Below are positions 30,008 to 39,765 of a DNA stretch of 64,000 nucleotides, piece after piece. The position numbers and the translations under genes are program-made. Position 1 is the stretch's first letter. Every line of letters begins with the position of its first letter. The notes below the pieces were generated by a model. It was not told the origin of the DNA, ran no database searches, and saw only the letters and a list, made by a program, of their open reading frames with translations. Source of the stretch: Cyanobium sp. CH-040 (lineage in GTDB: Bacteria > Cyanobacteriota > Cyanobacteriia > PCC-6307 > Cyanobiaceae); assembly GCF_024346135.1 (NCBI RefSeq), contig NZ_JAGQCJ010000003.1:62001-126000 (forward strand). Direction: 5' to 3'.

Positions 30008-31539
30008 TGGTCTTCGACTGGTTCAGACGCACCGTCCTCCCCCAGTCCGCTCCCGCCGAGCCGGCTGCAGCGCAGGAACCCGCAACCGCCCCCGAGCCGC
30101 CAGCACCGGAGCCGGCACCGGCGCCAGCAGTCGAGTCGCCACCACCCGAGGCGGCTCCTGCAGCGCCCGTGGCCGCTGCCGACAGCGCGGCCAGCCAGCC
30201 TTCCGAGGACGCCCTGGCCTGGGCCCGCCAGGCCTACGCCCGGCTCAAGGCCGAGCATCAGGCGCAGCAGCAGGCCGCGCCGCTGCAGCCCGAGCCCCAG
30301 CCCGAACCCGAGGCCGAGCCCGAACCGGCACCCCCCACCCCCACCGCCGGCCAGGAGGCTCCGGCGGCCACCCCACCCCCTGCGGCAGGCGCCTCCCTGC
30401 TGGAGCAGGCGGCCGCCCGCCGGGCCGAGCGCCAGCAGGCGCTCACCGCCCCGGCGGCCGCTGAACCCGCGCCCCCGGCCGATGCCGCGGTCCAGCCGGT
30501 GGACGCCGATGCGGCCGAGCCCCGGCTGGGCGACTTCGACGACGCCTTCACCTGGTCGGCGGAGGTGCTGGCCGCCCAGGGCCGGCGGGTCGATCAGGTG
30601 TCCCTGGAGGAGATCGACTGGCTGGGGAGGCTGCGGCAGGGGCTGGAGAAGACCCGCCGCGGTTTCGTCACCCAGCTGCTCGAGCGCCTCGGCGACGATC
30701 CCCTCACCCCCGAGCTGCTGGAGGACCTTGAGACGGCTCTGCTGCGGGCGGATGTGGGCGTCATCGCCACCGATCGGGTGCTCGATGCCCTGCGCCAGCG
30801 CCTCAACCAGGAGGTGGTGGACCCCGCCGAGGGCGTGCGTTTCCTCAAGGACCAGCTGCGCGCCATTCTCGACGGCCCGATCGAGGCCAGCGGCGTGCCC
30901 CTGCTCGCTCCCCGGCGCGACCGCCTCAACGTCTGGCTGATGGTGGGGGTGAACGGCGTGGGCAAGACCACCACCCTGGGCAAGCTCGCCAACCTGGCCG
31001 TGCGCAGCGGCTACAGCTGCCTGATCGCCGCCGCCGACACCTTCCGTGCCGCCGCCGTGCAGCAGGTGGAGGTCTGGGGGGAACGCAGCCACGTGCCGGT
31101 GATCGCCAACCCCACCGCCAATGCCGACCCGGCGGCGGTCGTCTACGACGCCATCGGTGCCGCCCAGGCCAAGGGCACGGAGCTGGTGCTCGTGGACACG
31201 GCCGGCCGCCTGCAGACCAAGCACAACCTGATGGAGGAGCTCGCCAAGGTGCGCCGCATCGTCGACAGGCTGGCCCCCGACGCGGCCGTGGAATCCCTGC
31301 TGGTGCTCGATGCCAGCCAGGGCCAGAACGGCCTGCGGCAGGCGATGGCCTTCGCCAGCGCCGCCGGCCTCACCGGGGTGGTGATCACCAAGCTCGACGG
31401 CAGCGCCCGCGGCGGGGTCGCCCTGGCGGTGGCCTCCGAGGCGGATCTGCCGATCCGCTTCATCGGCGCCGGCGAGGGCATCCGCGACCTGCGACCCTTC
31501 AACAGCTTCGAATTCGTTGAGGCCCTGCTGGCGGGCTGA
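30007..31539 (+). CDS. ftsY: Signal recognition particle receptor FtsY
   Basis: A 510-residue SRP receptor GTPase that targets membrane proteins to the Sec translocon. Residues about 10-180 form an Ala/Pro/Glu-rich acidic domain of low complexity. The NG domain follows: N helices (GLEKTRRGFVTQLLERLG), G1 GVNGVGKTTTLGKL, DTFRAAAVQQ, G3 DTAGRLQTKHNLMEEL, G4 TKLDGSARGG and the closing FIGAGEGIRDLRPF. Coupled to nusB by an overlapping TGATG. Full length. Confidence 0.97.
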   Translation: MVFDWFRRTVLPQSAPAEPAAAQEPATAPEPPAPEPAPAPAVESPPPEAAPAAPVAAADSAASQPSEDALAWARQAYARLKAEHQAQQQAAPLQPEPQPEPEAEPEPAPPTPTAGQEAPAATPPPAAGASLLEQAAARRAERQQALTAPAAAEPAPPADAAVQPVDADAAEPRLGDFDDAFTWSAEVLAAQGRRVDQVSLEEIDWLGRLRQGLEKTRRGFVTQLLERLGDDPLTPELLEDLETALLRADVGVIATDRVLDALRQRLNQEVVDPAEGVRFLKDQLRAILDGPIEASGVPLLAPRRDRLNVWLMVGVNGVGKTTTLGKLANLAVRSGYSCLIAAADTFRAAAVQQVEVWGERSHVPVIANPTANADPAAVVYDAIGAAQAKGTELVLVDTAGRLQTKHNLMEELAKVRRIVDRLAPDAAVESLLVLDASQGQNGLRQAMAFASAAGLTGVVITKLDGSARGGVALAVASEADLPIRFIGAGEGIRDLRPFNSFEFVEALLAG

Positions 31540-31547
31540 GGTCAAGC

Positions 31548-33011
31548 GTGCCCGTCACGGCTATCTTGCGACTCCCCCGCGGCAGCGCGGTGAGCCAGAC
31601 GCCGCCAGCTGTGCCCCAGGAACCGCCGCTCTCCCCCGGCGCCTCCCTGCGGCAGCTGCTCGACAGCCTCAGCCGCGAGCAGCGCCGCAACCAGGAGCTG
31701 CTGGCTTCGCTCGGTTTCGTGCTGCGCAGCTTCACCAACCTCAGCCGGCTGCTGGAGCTGGTGCCGCTGGTGGCGGCGCGACTGGTGGAGGCCGATGGCG
31801 CGCTGCTGGTGCCCTTCCGCGAGGACGGTCGCCTCTGGCGCGATCAGGTGCATGCCTCGCCGCTGCAGCGCGCCGCCGAGCTCGTGCGCCGGCTCACCGC
31901 TGTGCCCGACAGCGAGCTGCCGGGCGGCGACCGTGACGACGACGGCACCGGTGTGGAGCAGGCCGCCCGGCTGGATCAGCGCGTGTCGCGGCTGCTGGGC
32001 CGGGCAGAGGTGTTCGCCACCTCCGTGGTGGCCCGGGGGCGCCAGCGCGGGCGGCTGTATGTGTTCAGCGAGCGGGAGGACTTCTGCTGGAGCGAGGTGC
32101 ACCGGCGCCACGTGCAGCTGGTGGCCGATCTCACCGCCCTCGCCCTGGAGAACGAGGTGCTGCAGCAGGACATGCGCCGCCACGAGCGCGTGGACCGGCA
32201 GCTGAGCATCGGCGCCGAGATCCAGGCCCAGCTGGTGCCGGACCGCTGTCCGGTGATCGAGGGCGTGGACCTGGCGGCACGCTGCCGCCCGGCCTTCGAG
32301 GTGGGGGGCGATTACTACGACTTCATCCCCACCCGGCCCCGCCTGCAGGGGCGTCGCCGGGAGCGCGGCCGCTGGGCGGTGGCGGTGGGCGATGTGATGG
32401 GCAAGGGGGTGCCCGCGGGGCTGCTGATGACCCTGCTGCGGGGGATGCTGCGGGCCGGTGCCCTCAGCGGCCATGCCCCGGACCGCATCCTCCACGATCT
32501 CAACCAGCTGGCCCAGGAGGACCTCTCCCAGTCGCACCGGTTCGTGACGCTCTTCTACGCCGACTTCGATCCGCTCACCCGGCTGCTCCGCTACAGCAAC
32601 GCCGCCCACAATCCACCCCTGCTCTGGCGGCGGCGCCTCAACCGGGTTCAACGCCTGGATGCCCCTGGGCTGCTGATCGGCCTGCAGAGCGAGACCGATT
32701 ACGGCATGGAGTCGATCGTCCTCGAACCCGGGGACGTGGTGCTCTTCTACACCGATGGCGTCACCGAGGCCCGGGGATTCAGCGGTGAGCGCTACGAGGA
32801 GGACCGGCTGTGCCGCAGCCTCCAGGTGGCCAGCCGCTCCGGCAGCGGGGCCCAGGCCATCCTCGATCAGCTGTTCGCGCGCCTCGATCGCTTCGTGGGG
32901 CCGGAGCGGGAGCTGGAGGACGACGCCTCCATGCTGGTGTTCAAGGTGCAGGAGGAGGTGATGCTGCCCTCCCTGCCCCAGGGCGGGCCCGGCGGCCGAG
33001 TGGCAAGCTGA
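31548..33011 (+). CDS. GAF + PP2C (SpoIIE/RsbU-type) protein phosphatase
   Basis: A 487-residue Ser/Thr phosphatase of the RsbU/SpoIIE class, cytoplasmic. A GAF-like sensor domain occupies about residues 60-215 ([25 protein letters not shown]-type core). The phosphatase domain follows: [69 protein letters not shown] and [10 protein letters not shown], with the metal-binding Asp residues present. It probably dephosphorylates an anti-anti-sigma-type protein, but no such partner is adjacent. Start GTG 31548; an in-frame GTG at 31590 is possible. Confidence 0.9.
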   Translation: MPVTAILRLPRGSAVSQTPPAVPQEPPLSPGASLRQLLDSLSREQRRNQELLASLGFVLRSFTNLSRLLELVPLVAARLVEADGALLVPFREDGRLWRDQVHASPLQRAAELVRRLTAVPDSELPGGDRDDDGTGVEQAARLDQRVSRLLGRAEVFATSVVARGRQRGRLYVFSEREDFCWSEVHRRHVQLVADLTALALENEVLQQDMRRHERVDRQLSIGAEIQAQLVPDRCPVIEGVDLAARCRPAFEVGGDYYDFIPTRPRLQGRRRERGRWAVAVGDVMGKGVPAGLLMTLLRGMLRAGALSGHAPDRILHDLNQLAQEDLSQSHRFVTLFYADFDPLTRLLRYSNAAHNPPLLWRRRLNRVQRLDAPGLLIGLQSETDYGMESIVLEPGDVVLFYTDGVTEARGFSGERYEEDRLCRSLQVASRSGSGAQAILDQLFARLDRFVGPERELEDDASMLVFKVQEEVMLPSLPQGGPGGRVAS

Positions 33012-33042
33012 GCCCCGGTCCGCTCTGTCGCTGCGCCCCTCC

Positions 33043-34455
33043 ATGGCCGTCGATTCCTCCGCATCCGCCTGGAGCAATCGCTTCGAGCAGGGCCTGCATC
33101 CGGCGATCGAGCGCTTCAACGCCTCGATCGGGTTCGACATCGCCCTGCTGCAGGAGGACCTGGACGGCTCGATCGCCCACGCCCGCATGCTGGGCGGCTG
33201 TGGCGTGATCAGTGCGGCCGAGGCCGAGCAGCTCATCGATGGCCTGGAGCAGGTGCGCGCCGAGGCGGCCGAGGGCCGCTTCAACCCCGGCCTGGAGGCC
33301 GAGGACGTGCACTTCGCCGTGGAGCGGCGGCTGATCGAACTGCTGGGCCCCCTGGGCAAGAAGCTGCACACCGGCCGCTCCCGCAACGACCAGGTGGGCA
33401 CCGACATCCGCCTGTGGCTGCGGCGCCGGATCGACGTCATCGATGGCGCCCTGCTGCGCTTCCAGCGGGCCCTGCTGGAGCAGGCCGAGCGCCATGCCGA
33501 CACCCTGATCCCCGGCTACACCCACCTGCAGCGGGCCCAGCCCCTCTGCCTGGCCCACCACCTGCTGGCCTACATCGAGATGGCCGAGCGCGACCGCCAG
33601 CGCCTGGCCGATGTGCGCCGACGGGTCAACATCTGCCCCCTGGGGGCGGCGGCCCTGGCCGGCACGCCGGTGCCGATCGATCGCCGCGCCACCGCTGCCG
33701 AGCTGGGCTTCGAGGCGATCTACGCCAACAGTCTCGATGCGGTCAGCGACCGCGACTTCGCCGTCGAGTTCATGGCGGCGGGCTCCCTGGTGCTGGCCCA
33801 CCTCAGCCGCCTCAGTGAGGAGGTGATTCTCTGGGCGAGTGAGGAGTTCGGCTTCGTCGCCCTCAGTGATCGCTGCGCCACCGGCAGCAGCCTGATGCCC
33901 CAGAAGAAGAACCCCGATGTGCCCGAACTGGTGCGGGGCAAGAGCGGCCGGGTGTTCGGCCACCTGATGGGCCTGCTGACGATGATCAAGGGCCTGCCGC
34001 TGGCCTACAACAAGGACTTTCAGGAAGACAAGGAAGCCCTGTTCGACGGGGTGAGCACGGTGCTGGATTGCCTGGAGGCGATGGCGATCCTGTTCGAGGA
34101 GGGGCTGGAGTTCCGGCCCCAGCGGCTGGAGGTGGCGGTGGGCTCCGACTTCGCCAACGCCACCGACGTGGCCGACTACCTGGTGACCCGGGGGGTGCCC
34201 TTCCGCGAGGCCTACCAGTTGGTGGGCGGCCTGGTGAAGACCTGCCTCAGCGAGGGAATCCTGCTCCGCCAGCTGCCCCTGGAGCGCTGGCAGCAGCTGC
34301 ATCCCGCCTTCGAGGCCGACATCTTCGCCGCCATCGAGCCGCGTCAGGTGGTGGCGGCCCGCCGCAGCGAGGGCGGCACCGGCTTCGAGCAGGTGCGGGC
34401 GCAGCTGACGGCGGTGCGGCAGCGGCTGGGTCCGGCGGCCGTGAGCCACGCCTGA
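33043..34455 (+). CDS. argH: Argininosuccinate lyase
   Basis: A 470-residue enzyme that cleaves argininosuccinate to arginine and fumarate. Characteristic segments: [35 protein letters not shown], the [15 protein letters not shown] loop, [17 protein letters not shown], and the fumarase-superfamily signature [20 protein letters not shown] with the catalytic Ser. ATG at 33043. It follows the phosphatase by 31 bp on the same strand. Confidence 0.97.
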   Translation: MAVDSSASAWSNRFEQGLHPAIERFNASIGFDIALLQEDLDGSIAHARMLGGCGVISAAEAEQLIDGLEQVRAEAAEGRFNPGLEAEDVHFAVERRLIELLGPLGKKLHTGRSRNDQVGTDIRLWLRRRIDVIDGALLRFQRALLEQAERHADTLIPGYTHLQRAQPLCLAHHLLAYIEMAERDRQRLADVRRRVNICPLGAAALAGTPVPIDRRATAAELGFEAIYANSLDAVSDRDFAVEFMAAGSLVLAHLSRLSEEVILWASEEFGFVALSDRCATGSSLMPQKKNPDVPELVRGKSGRVFGHLMGLLTMIKGLPLAYNKDFQEDKEALFDGVSTVLDCLEAMAILFEEGLEFRPQRLEVAVGSDFANATDVADYLVTRGVPFREAYQLVGGLVKTCLSEGILLRQLPLERWQQLHPAFEADIFAAIEPRQVVAARRSEGGTGFEQVRAQLTAVRQRLGPAAVSHA

Positions 34456-34518
34456 ATCTGCCCCTAGGCTGGGCGATTGATGGGCCTGGGTTCCTTTCCC
34501 CCGCCTGACCCCCTGGAC

Positions 34519-35040
34519 GTGAGCATCTTTGTCGGCAATCTGCCCTTCCGCGCTGAGCAGGAGGATGTGGTGGAGCTCTTTTCTCCCTTCGGGGACGTGG
34601 TCAACTGTTCGCTGCCCCTTGAGCGGGACACCGGCCGCAAGCGTGGCTTCGCCTTCGTGGAGATGGCCGATCCGGAGATGGAAGCCCGTGCCATCGAGGC
34701 GCTTCAGGGTGCTGAGCTGATGGGCCGTCCGCTGCGCATCAACCGGGCCGAACCCCGTGGCAGCGCCCCTCGCCGCTCCCCCGGTGGTTACGGCGGCGGT
34801 GGTGGCGGTTACGGCGGTGGCGGTGGCTATGACAGCGTCCCCGGTGGCGGCGGTCATGGTGCCGGTGGCCCCCGCGGCTCGGGCGCCCGGGGTTGGGAAG
34901 ACCGCAGCTATGGCGGCAGCGCTCCCGAAGCCGGTTTCGAGGCCGGCCGCACCCGCCGCCGCCGCAGCGGCGGTGCCGGCGGTGGCTTCGACGGTGGTTT
35001 CCGGGACAGCGAGGGCGGCTACCCCGGCGCCGAGGACTGA
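34519..35040 (+). CDS. RNA-binding protein, single RRM with Gly-rich tail
   Basis: A 173-residue cyanobacterial Rbp-type protein. The RRM has RNP2 IFVGNL at the very start and RNP1 RGFAFVEM, with EDVVELFSPFGDVVNC between. The C-terminal half is Gly/Tyr/Arg-rich (PGGYGGGGGGYGGGGGYD, then Arg patches), typical of cold-responsive or mRNA-localising RNA-binding proteins. The GTG at 34519 yields MSIFVGNLPF, the usual family N-terminus; an ATG at 34480 would add 13 residues. It overlaps convergent dusA by 22 bp. Confidence 0.9.
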   Translation: MSIFVGNLPFRAEQEDVVELFSPFGDVVNCSLPLERDTGRKRGFAFVEMADPEMEARAIEALQGAELMGRPLRINRAEPRGSAPRRSPGGYGGGGGGYGGGGGYDSVPGGGGHGAGGPRGSGARGWEDRSYGGSAPEAGFEAGRTRRRRSGGAGGGFDGGFRDSEGGYPGAED

Positions 35041-36074
35041 GCGTCCTCCAGCTGGCGGGCGGCACCCTCCAGCACCTCGGGCCCGGCCTGGCGTGACCCG
35101 GCGGCCGCGGTGAGCTGCTGGCGCCAAGGCCGCGCACCGGGCACGCCCTGCACCAGCTTCACCAGATGGCGGGCGATCGGCCACAGCCGCTCCCCGCGGC
35201 TGCACCAGCGCTCGGCATAGGGGATCAGGCCCCGCACCACCGTCGCGGGGGTGGCCGGCTCGCCGCCGCCGGGATCCCTGTGGATGCGCTGATCCACCCC
35301 GGCCCAGCGCATGGGGTGGTCGTAGGCCGCCCGTCCCACCATCGCCCCATCCACCTGACGCAGATGGTGGAGGCAGTCCTCCACGGTCTGGAGGCCGCCG
35401 TTGATCTCGATCGTCAGCTGCGGCCGGTCGCCCTTCAGGCGGTGCACCCAGTCGTGGCGCAGCGGCGGGATGGTGCGGTTCTGCTTCGGGTCCAGGCCCT
35501 GCAGCCAGGCCTTGCGCGCATGCACGCTGAAGCGCTGCGCTCCGGCGGCCGCCACGGCGTCCACGAAGGCCAGGAGCTCGGCGTAGGAGTCGCGGTCGTC
35601 GATGCCGATGCGGTGCTTGACGGTCACCGGCAGGCGCGTCGCGCTGGCCATGGCCTCCACGCAGCGGGCCACCTGCTGTGGATCGGCCATCAGGCAGGCG
35701 CCGAACCGCCCCTGCTGCACCTTCTCGCTGGGACAGCCCACATTGAGGTTGATCTCGTCGTAGCCCCAGTCCGCCGCCAGCCGGGCGGCTTCGGCCAGCA
35801 GCGCTGGATCGTCCCCGCCCAGCTGCAGGGCAAGGGGCTGCTCGCAGGGGTCGAAGCCCAGCAGCCGCTCCAGCCGGCCGCCGGGACGCTCCGCCCCCGG
35901 CTCCAGGCGGGCATGGTGGAGGGCCCGGGCCACCACCATCTCCGTGTAGAGCAGGCTGTGGCGGGTGATCTGCCGCATCAGCACCCGGAAGTGCCGATCG
36001 GTGCAGTCCATCATCGGCGCCACACTGAAGCGGTAGCTGGTCACCTGCCGGCTGTGGCCGATCGTTTGCTCCAT
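35019..36074 (-). CDS. dusA: tRNA-dihydrouridine synthase DusA
   Basis: A 351-residue FMN enzyme that reduces uridines in the tRNA D-loop. Seen: RFSVAPMMDCTDRHFRVLMRQ at the N-terminus, YTEMVVARAL, the catalytic Cys in INLNVGCPSEKVQQGRFGA, HRIGIDD and SVHARKAWLQGLDPKQNR, which is typical of DusA rather than DusB/C. The ATG at 36074 is preferred; an in-frame ATG at 36095 would overlap the divergent flavoprotein start. Convergent overlap with the RRM gene. Confidence 0.95.
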   Translation of the reverse strand: MEQTIGHSRQVTSYRFSVAPMMDCTDRHFRVLMRQITRHSLLYTEMVVARALHHARLEPGAERPGGRLERLLGFDPCEQPLALQLGGDDPALLAEAARLAADWGYDEINLNVGCPSEKVQQGRFGACLMADPQQVARCVEAMASATRLPVTVKHRIGIDDRDSYAELLAFVDAVAAAGAQRFSVHARKAWLQGLDPKQNRTIPPLRHDWVHRLKGDRPQLTIEINGGLQTVEDCLHHLRQVDGAMVGRAAYDHPMRWAGVDQRIHRDPGGGEPATPATVVRGLIPYAERWCSRGERLWPIARHLVKLVQGVPGARPWRQQLTAAAGSRQAGPEVLEGAARQLEDAQSSAPG

Positions 36075-36093
36075 CGCCCCATGCTGCCCAGCC

Positions 36094-37416
36094 ATGGTTC
36101 CTGAACGGTTGTCCGTGCTGGTGGCCGGTGGTGGCCCGGCCGGTTTCATGGCCGCCATCAGCGCCGCGGAGGCCGGCGTGGGCGGGGTGCACCTGCTCGA
36201 GGCCACGCCGGAACCCCTGCACAAGGTGCGCATCAGCGGCGGCGGCCGCTGCAATGTCACCCACGCCTGCTGGGACCCCCGCGAACTGGTGGCCCACTAT
36301 CCCCGCGGCAGCCGCGCCCTGCGAGGTCCCTTCTCCCGCTTCGCGGCGGGGGATGCGCTGGCCTGGTTCCACGAGCACGGCCTGGAGCTGGTGGAGGAAG
36401 CCGACGGCCGCCTGTTCCCCCGCTCCAACCGCTCCAGCTCGGTGGTGGACACGCTGCGCCGGGCAGCCGCCACGGCCGGGGTGACGCTGCACACGGGTCT
36501 GGCCCTGCAGAGCGCGGTCCTGGCTGCGGACGGTTTTGCCCTGCAGCTGCGGGGCCAGCAGCTGAGCGGCCAGTCAGGTGCGGTCAGCGCTCGTCGACTG
36601 GTGCTGGCCACCGGCAGCCACCCCAGCGGGCGCCGCGTGGCGGCATCCCTGGGCCACAGCCTGGTGCCGCCGGTGCCGTCGTTGTTCACCCTGGCCCTGG
36701 CCGGTGAGCCCCTGCTGGCCCTGGCCGGAGTGGCGATGGATCCGGTGGGCCTCACTCTGGAGCTGCCCGATGGCGGAATCCAGCGCCAGCGGGGGCCGGT
36801 GCTGATCACCCATTGGGGCCTGAGCGGTCCGGCCACCCTGCGGCTCACCGCCTTCGCCGCCCGCCAGCTGCATGGGTGCCGTTACCGCGCCCGGCTGCGG
36901 GTCGACTGGAGTGGCGGTCGCAGCCAGGCCGATCTCGAGGAACTCTTCCAGCAGGCCCGCAGCGCCCAGCCCCGCCGCCAGCTGGGCAACGCCCGGCCCT
37001 GGCCGGACCTCAGCCGCCGTCTCTGGCAGCATCTGGTCGCCGGGGCGGGCGTGGAGCCGGAGCGGCGCTGGGCCGAACTCACGCGGCAGCAGCAGGGCGG
37101 GTTGATCGCCGCCCTGCGCGACTCCCGCTACACGGTCAGCGGCCGCGGTCCCTTCGGCGAGGAGTTCGTCACCGCCGGTGGTGTTTCGCTCGGGGAGGTG
37201 AACCTGGCGACGATGGAGAGCCGCATCTGCAGCGGCCTGTATCTCGTGGGGGAACTGCTGGATGTGGATGGCATCACCGGAGGCTTCAACTTCCAGCACT
37301 GCTGGACCTCCGGCTGGATCGCCGGTCAGGCGATCAGCGAATCTGCCGGAGGACCGACAATCAGCGGATCTGGTCGAAGATCGAGAACATCGGCAGATAC
37401 ATCGCAACCAGGATGA
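36094..37416 (+). CDS. HI0933-family FAD-dependent oxidoreductase
   Basis: A 440-residue flavoprotein of the HI0933/BaiN type. The FAD dinucleotide-binding motif is VLVAGGGPAGFMAAISAAEA (about 8-27), then KVRISGGGRCNVTHA, the family signature, LVLATGSHPSGRRVA and the C-terminal GLYLVGELLDVDGITGGFNFQHCW. Reaction unknown; relatives include NAD(P)H-dependent bile-acid reductases. A short Ser/Arg-rich tail of about 30 residues overlaps pilC by 56 bp and may be an extension beyond the conserved core. Divergent from dusA. Confidence 0.9.
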   Translation: MVPERLSVLVAGGGPAGFMAAISAAEAGVGGVHLLEATPEPLHKVRISGGGRCNVTHACWDPRELVAHYPRGSRALRGPFSRFAAGDALAWFHEHGLELVEEADGRLFPRSNRSSSVVDTLRRAAATAGVTLHTGLALQSAVLAADGFALQLRGQQLSGQSGAVSARRLVLATGSHPSGRRVAASLGHSLVPPVPSLFTLALAGEPLLALAGVAMDPVGLTLELPDGGIQRQRGPVLITHWGLSGPATLRLTAFAARQLHGCRYRARLRVDWSGGRSQADLEELFQQARSAQPRRQLGNARPWPDLSRRLWQHLVAGAGVEPERRWAELTRQQQGGLIAALRDSRYTVSGRGPFGEEFVTAGGVSLGEVNLATMESRICSGLYLVGELLDVDGITGGFNFQHCWTSGWIAGQAISESAGGPTISGSGRRSRTSADTSQPG

Positions 37417-38620
37417 CGCCGACGATGCCCCCCACAAAAATGATCATCATGGGTTCAAGCAGCGAGGTCAGGGCCTTGGTGGCATTCTCCACCTCATCTT
37501 CGTAGAAGTCGGCCACCTTGGAAAGCATGGTGTCCATTTCACCGGTCTCCTCACGGATGGCGAGCATGCTGAGCGCCAGCTCCGGAAAGGCCTTGGTGCG
37601 CCCCAGGGCCACGCTCAGGGGGATGCCCTGCATCACATCATCACGGCTGTTGGCAATGGTGTCGGCAATGATCGAGTTGCCGGTGATCTCCCGCACCACA
37701 TCGAGCGAGAGCAGGATCGGCACGCCTGCCCGGGTGAGGGAGCTGAAGGTGCGGCAGAACCGGGCCGTGGCCGTCTTCTGGATCAGATCGCCGAACAGAG
37801 GCAGCTTCAGCATCAGGGCGTCGATGCGCCGCCTGCCGTAGTGGGTTCGGTAGAACCGTACCAGGATGAAGATCGCCAGCGCGATGCCGGCGGCCACGAA
37901 GATCGCGGCACTGGATCGCAGGAGATTGCTGATGTTGACGAAGAACAGGGTGAAGGCCGGCAGTTCCGCACCGAGCTGGGAGTAGAGATCGGCGAAAATG
38001 GGAATGATGAACAGCATCATCCCGAAGAACACGGCAATCGCAATCACCAGCACCGCGATCGGGTAGGCCAGGGCCCCCTTCACCTTGTTCTGCAGCTTGG
38101 CGTTCTGCTCCAGCAGCTGGCCCAGGCGCCGCAGCGCCTCGTCCAGCACCCCGCCGGCCTCGCCGGCCTCCACCATGGCGATCGTGAGGCGATCGAACAC
38201 GTGCGGCCAGGCCCGCATCGCCGAGCCGAGGCTGTTGCCCTGGTTCAGTTCAAGGCTCACCGATTCCAGCGCCCGCTTGAACACCGGCAGCTTCTGCTGG
38301 GAGGCCATCAGGTCGATGCTGCGGATGATGGGCACACCCGTGCTCACCAGCGCGCCCATCTTGCTGGCGAACACGGCCCGATGCCGGATGCCTGGCCGCC
38401 GCTCGAACAGGCTCTGCAGGCCGGAGAAGCGCATCTTGCGCTTGAGTTCTTCCTGGGCCCGCTGGCTGCTGGCGGAGCTGCGCGGCTTGACCTTGATGTC
38501 GTTAACCAGGATGCCGCGCTGGCGCAGGCGGCGCTTGGCCTGCAGCAGATCGCCGGCGTCCACGTCGATGGCCTGCGTCTTGCCGCGGCTGTTGGTGTAG
38601 CTGGCGGTGAAGGTGGGCAT
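37361..38620 (-). CDS. pilC: Type IV pilus inner-membrane platform protein PilC
   Basis: A 419-residue polytopic membrane protein of the GspF/PilC family that couples the PilB and PilT motors to pilin assembly. It opens TFTASYTNSRGKTQAIDVDA. Two GspF domains each carry the family pattern (FASKMGALVSTGVPIIRSID and FCRTFSSLTRAGVPILLSLD), with hydrophobic segments AYPIAVLVIAIAVFFGMMLF and AAIFVAAGIALAIFIL and a terminal helix MMIIFVGGIVGVILVAMYLP. Third gene of pilB-pilT-pilC, 43 bp after pilT. Confidence 0.96.
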   Translation of the reverse strand: MPTFTASYTNSRGKTQAIDVDAGDLLQAKRRLRQRGILVNDIKVKPRSSASSQRAQEELKRKMRFSGLQSLFERRPGIRHRAVFASKMGALVSTGVPIIRSIDLMASQQKLPVFKRALESVSLELNQGNSLGSAMRAWPHVFDRLTIAMVEAGEAGGVLDEALRRLGQLLEQNAKLQNKVKGALAYPIAVLVIAIAVFFGMMLFIIPIFADLYSQLGAELPAFTLFFVNISNLLRSSAAIFVAAGIALAIFILVRFYRTHYGRRRIDALMLKLPLFGDLIQKTATARFCRTFSSLTRAGVPILLSLDVVREITGNSIIADTIANSRDDVMQGIPLSVALGRTKAFPELALSMLAIREETGEMDTMLSKVADFYEDEVENATKALTSLLEPMMIIFVGGIVGVILVAMYLPMFSIFDQIR

Positions 38621-38663
38621 GGTCGGGGAAGGGCGGAGAGCGACGCAGATGGATCAGCCGGGA

Positions 38664-39743
38664 TCAGCCCAGCTGGTTGATCAGCCGCTTGAGTTCCTCC
38701 GGTTTGGTGGTCTTGGCGAGGGCCTCGTCCATGGTCACCTGGTTGGCGACCACCAGATCGGCCAGCGCCTTCTCAAGGGTCTGCATCGCCATCTGTCCGC
38801 CCGTCTGGATCTGGGAATAGAGCTGGGCGGTCTTGCCCTCGCGGATCAGGTTGGCGATGGCCGGGGTGTTGATCATGATCTCCTGGGCCATCACCCGGCC
38901 CAGCTGGCCGGGAGCCGGATTGTGGCGCACGCAGAGGGTCTGGGCGAACACCGCGGCCAGGCTGGTGCTGAGCTGCACGCGGATCTGGGTCTGCTGCCCC
39001 GCCGGGAACACGTCCACCATGCGGTCCACCGTCTGGGCGGCGGAGCTGGTGTGCAGGGTGCCGAAGACCAGGTGGCCGGTTTCGGCGGCGGTGATCGCCA
39101 GCTGGATCGTCTCCAGGTCGCGCAGTTCCCCCACCAGGATCACGTCGGGATCCTCGCGCAGAGCCGCCCGCAGGGCATTGGCGAAGCTGCGGGTGTCGTC
39201 ATGCACCTGCCGCTGGTGCACGACGCTTCGCTCCGAGCGGTAGGTGAACTCGATCGGATCCTCGATCGTGATGATGTGCTCGGCGCGGGTCTTGTTGATG
39301 TGATCGAGGATGGCCGCCAGGGTGGTGGTCTTGCCCGAGCCGGTGGGACCGGTCACCAGCACCAGCCCCTTGGGCAGCCGGCTGACTTCCTCCACGACCG
39401 GCGGCAGACCGAGGGCCTGCATGCTGGGGATCTCACTGCCCAGGGCCCGCAGGCTGGCCGCGTAGGTGCCGCGCTGCCGGAACACGTTCACCCGGAAGCG
39501 GGCCACCCCCCGCAGGCCGTAGGAACAGTCCAGCTCCCACTCCTGCTCCAGCTGCTTGCGCTGGGAGTTGTTGAGCATGGAGAAGATCAGCTTGTTGCAG
39601 GCGTCGCTGTCGAGCCGCTCGTCCTGGATCGGCCGCAACTGGCCGTTGAAGCGCCCGTAGGGAGGCAGACCGGCGCTGATGTGCAGGTCGCTGCCGCCGT
39701 CGGCAACCAGCTGACTCATCAGATCCTCGATCATCACGGCCAT
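38664..39743 (-). CDS. pilT: Type IV pilus retraction ATPase PilT
   Basis: A 359-residue hexameric ATPase that retracts pili for twitching motility and DNA uptake. Seen: DLMSQLVADGGSDLHISAGL, Walker A GPTGSGKTTT, the Asp box IITIEDPIEFTY, Walker B DVILVGELRDLET and the His box GHLVFGTLHTSSA. The C-terminal AIRNLIRE-type motif appears as AIANLIREGK. The ATG at 39743 gives standard length. It sits 22 bp after pilB. Confidence 0.97.
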   Translation of the reverse strand: MAVMIEDLMSQLVADGGSDLHISAGLPPYGRFNGQLRPIQDERLDSDACNKLIFSMLNNSQRKQLEQEWELDCSYGLRGVARFRVNVFRQRGTYAASLRALGSEIPSMQALGLPPVVEEVSRLPKGLVLVTGPTGSGKTTTLAAILDHINKTRAEHIITIEDPIEFTYRSERSVVHQRQVHDDTRSFANALRAALREDPDVILVGELRDLETIQLAITAAETGHLVFGTLHTSSAAQTVDRMVDVFPAGQQTQIRVQLSTSLAAVFAQTLCVRHNPAPGQLGRVMAQEIMINTPAIANLIREGKTAQLYSQIQTGGQMAMQTLEKALADLVVANQVTMDEALAKTTKPEELKRLINQLG

Positions 39744-39765
39744 GGGAAATCTCCGGAAGGGGTGA

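Noticed and set aside
32941-36492. A very long minus-strand open frame (over 1,180 codons) across the phosphatase end, argH, the RRM gene and dusA
   Set aside because: It is antisense to well-recognised genes on the plus strand, is rich in Gln, His, Gly and Arg, and has no recognisable domain except where it crosses other frames. High GC makes stop codons rare, so such shadow frames are expected.
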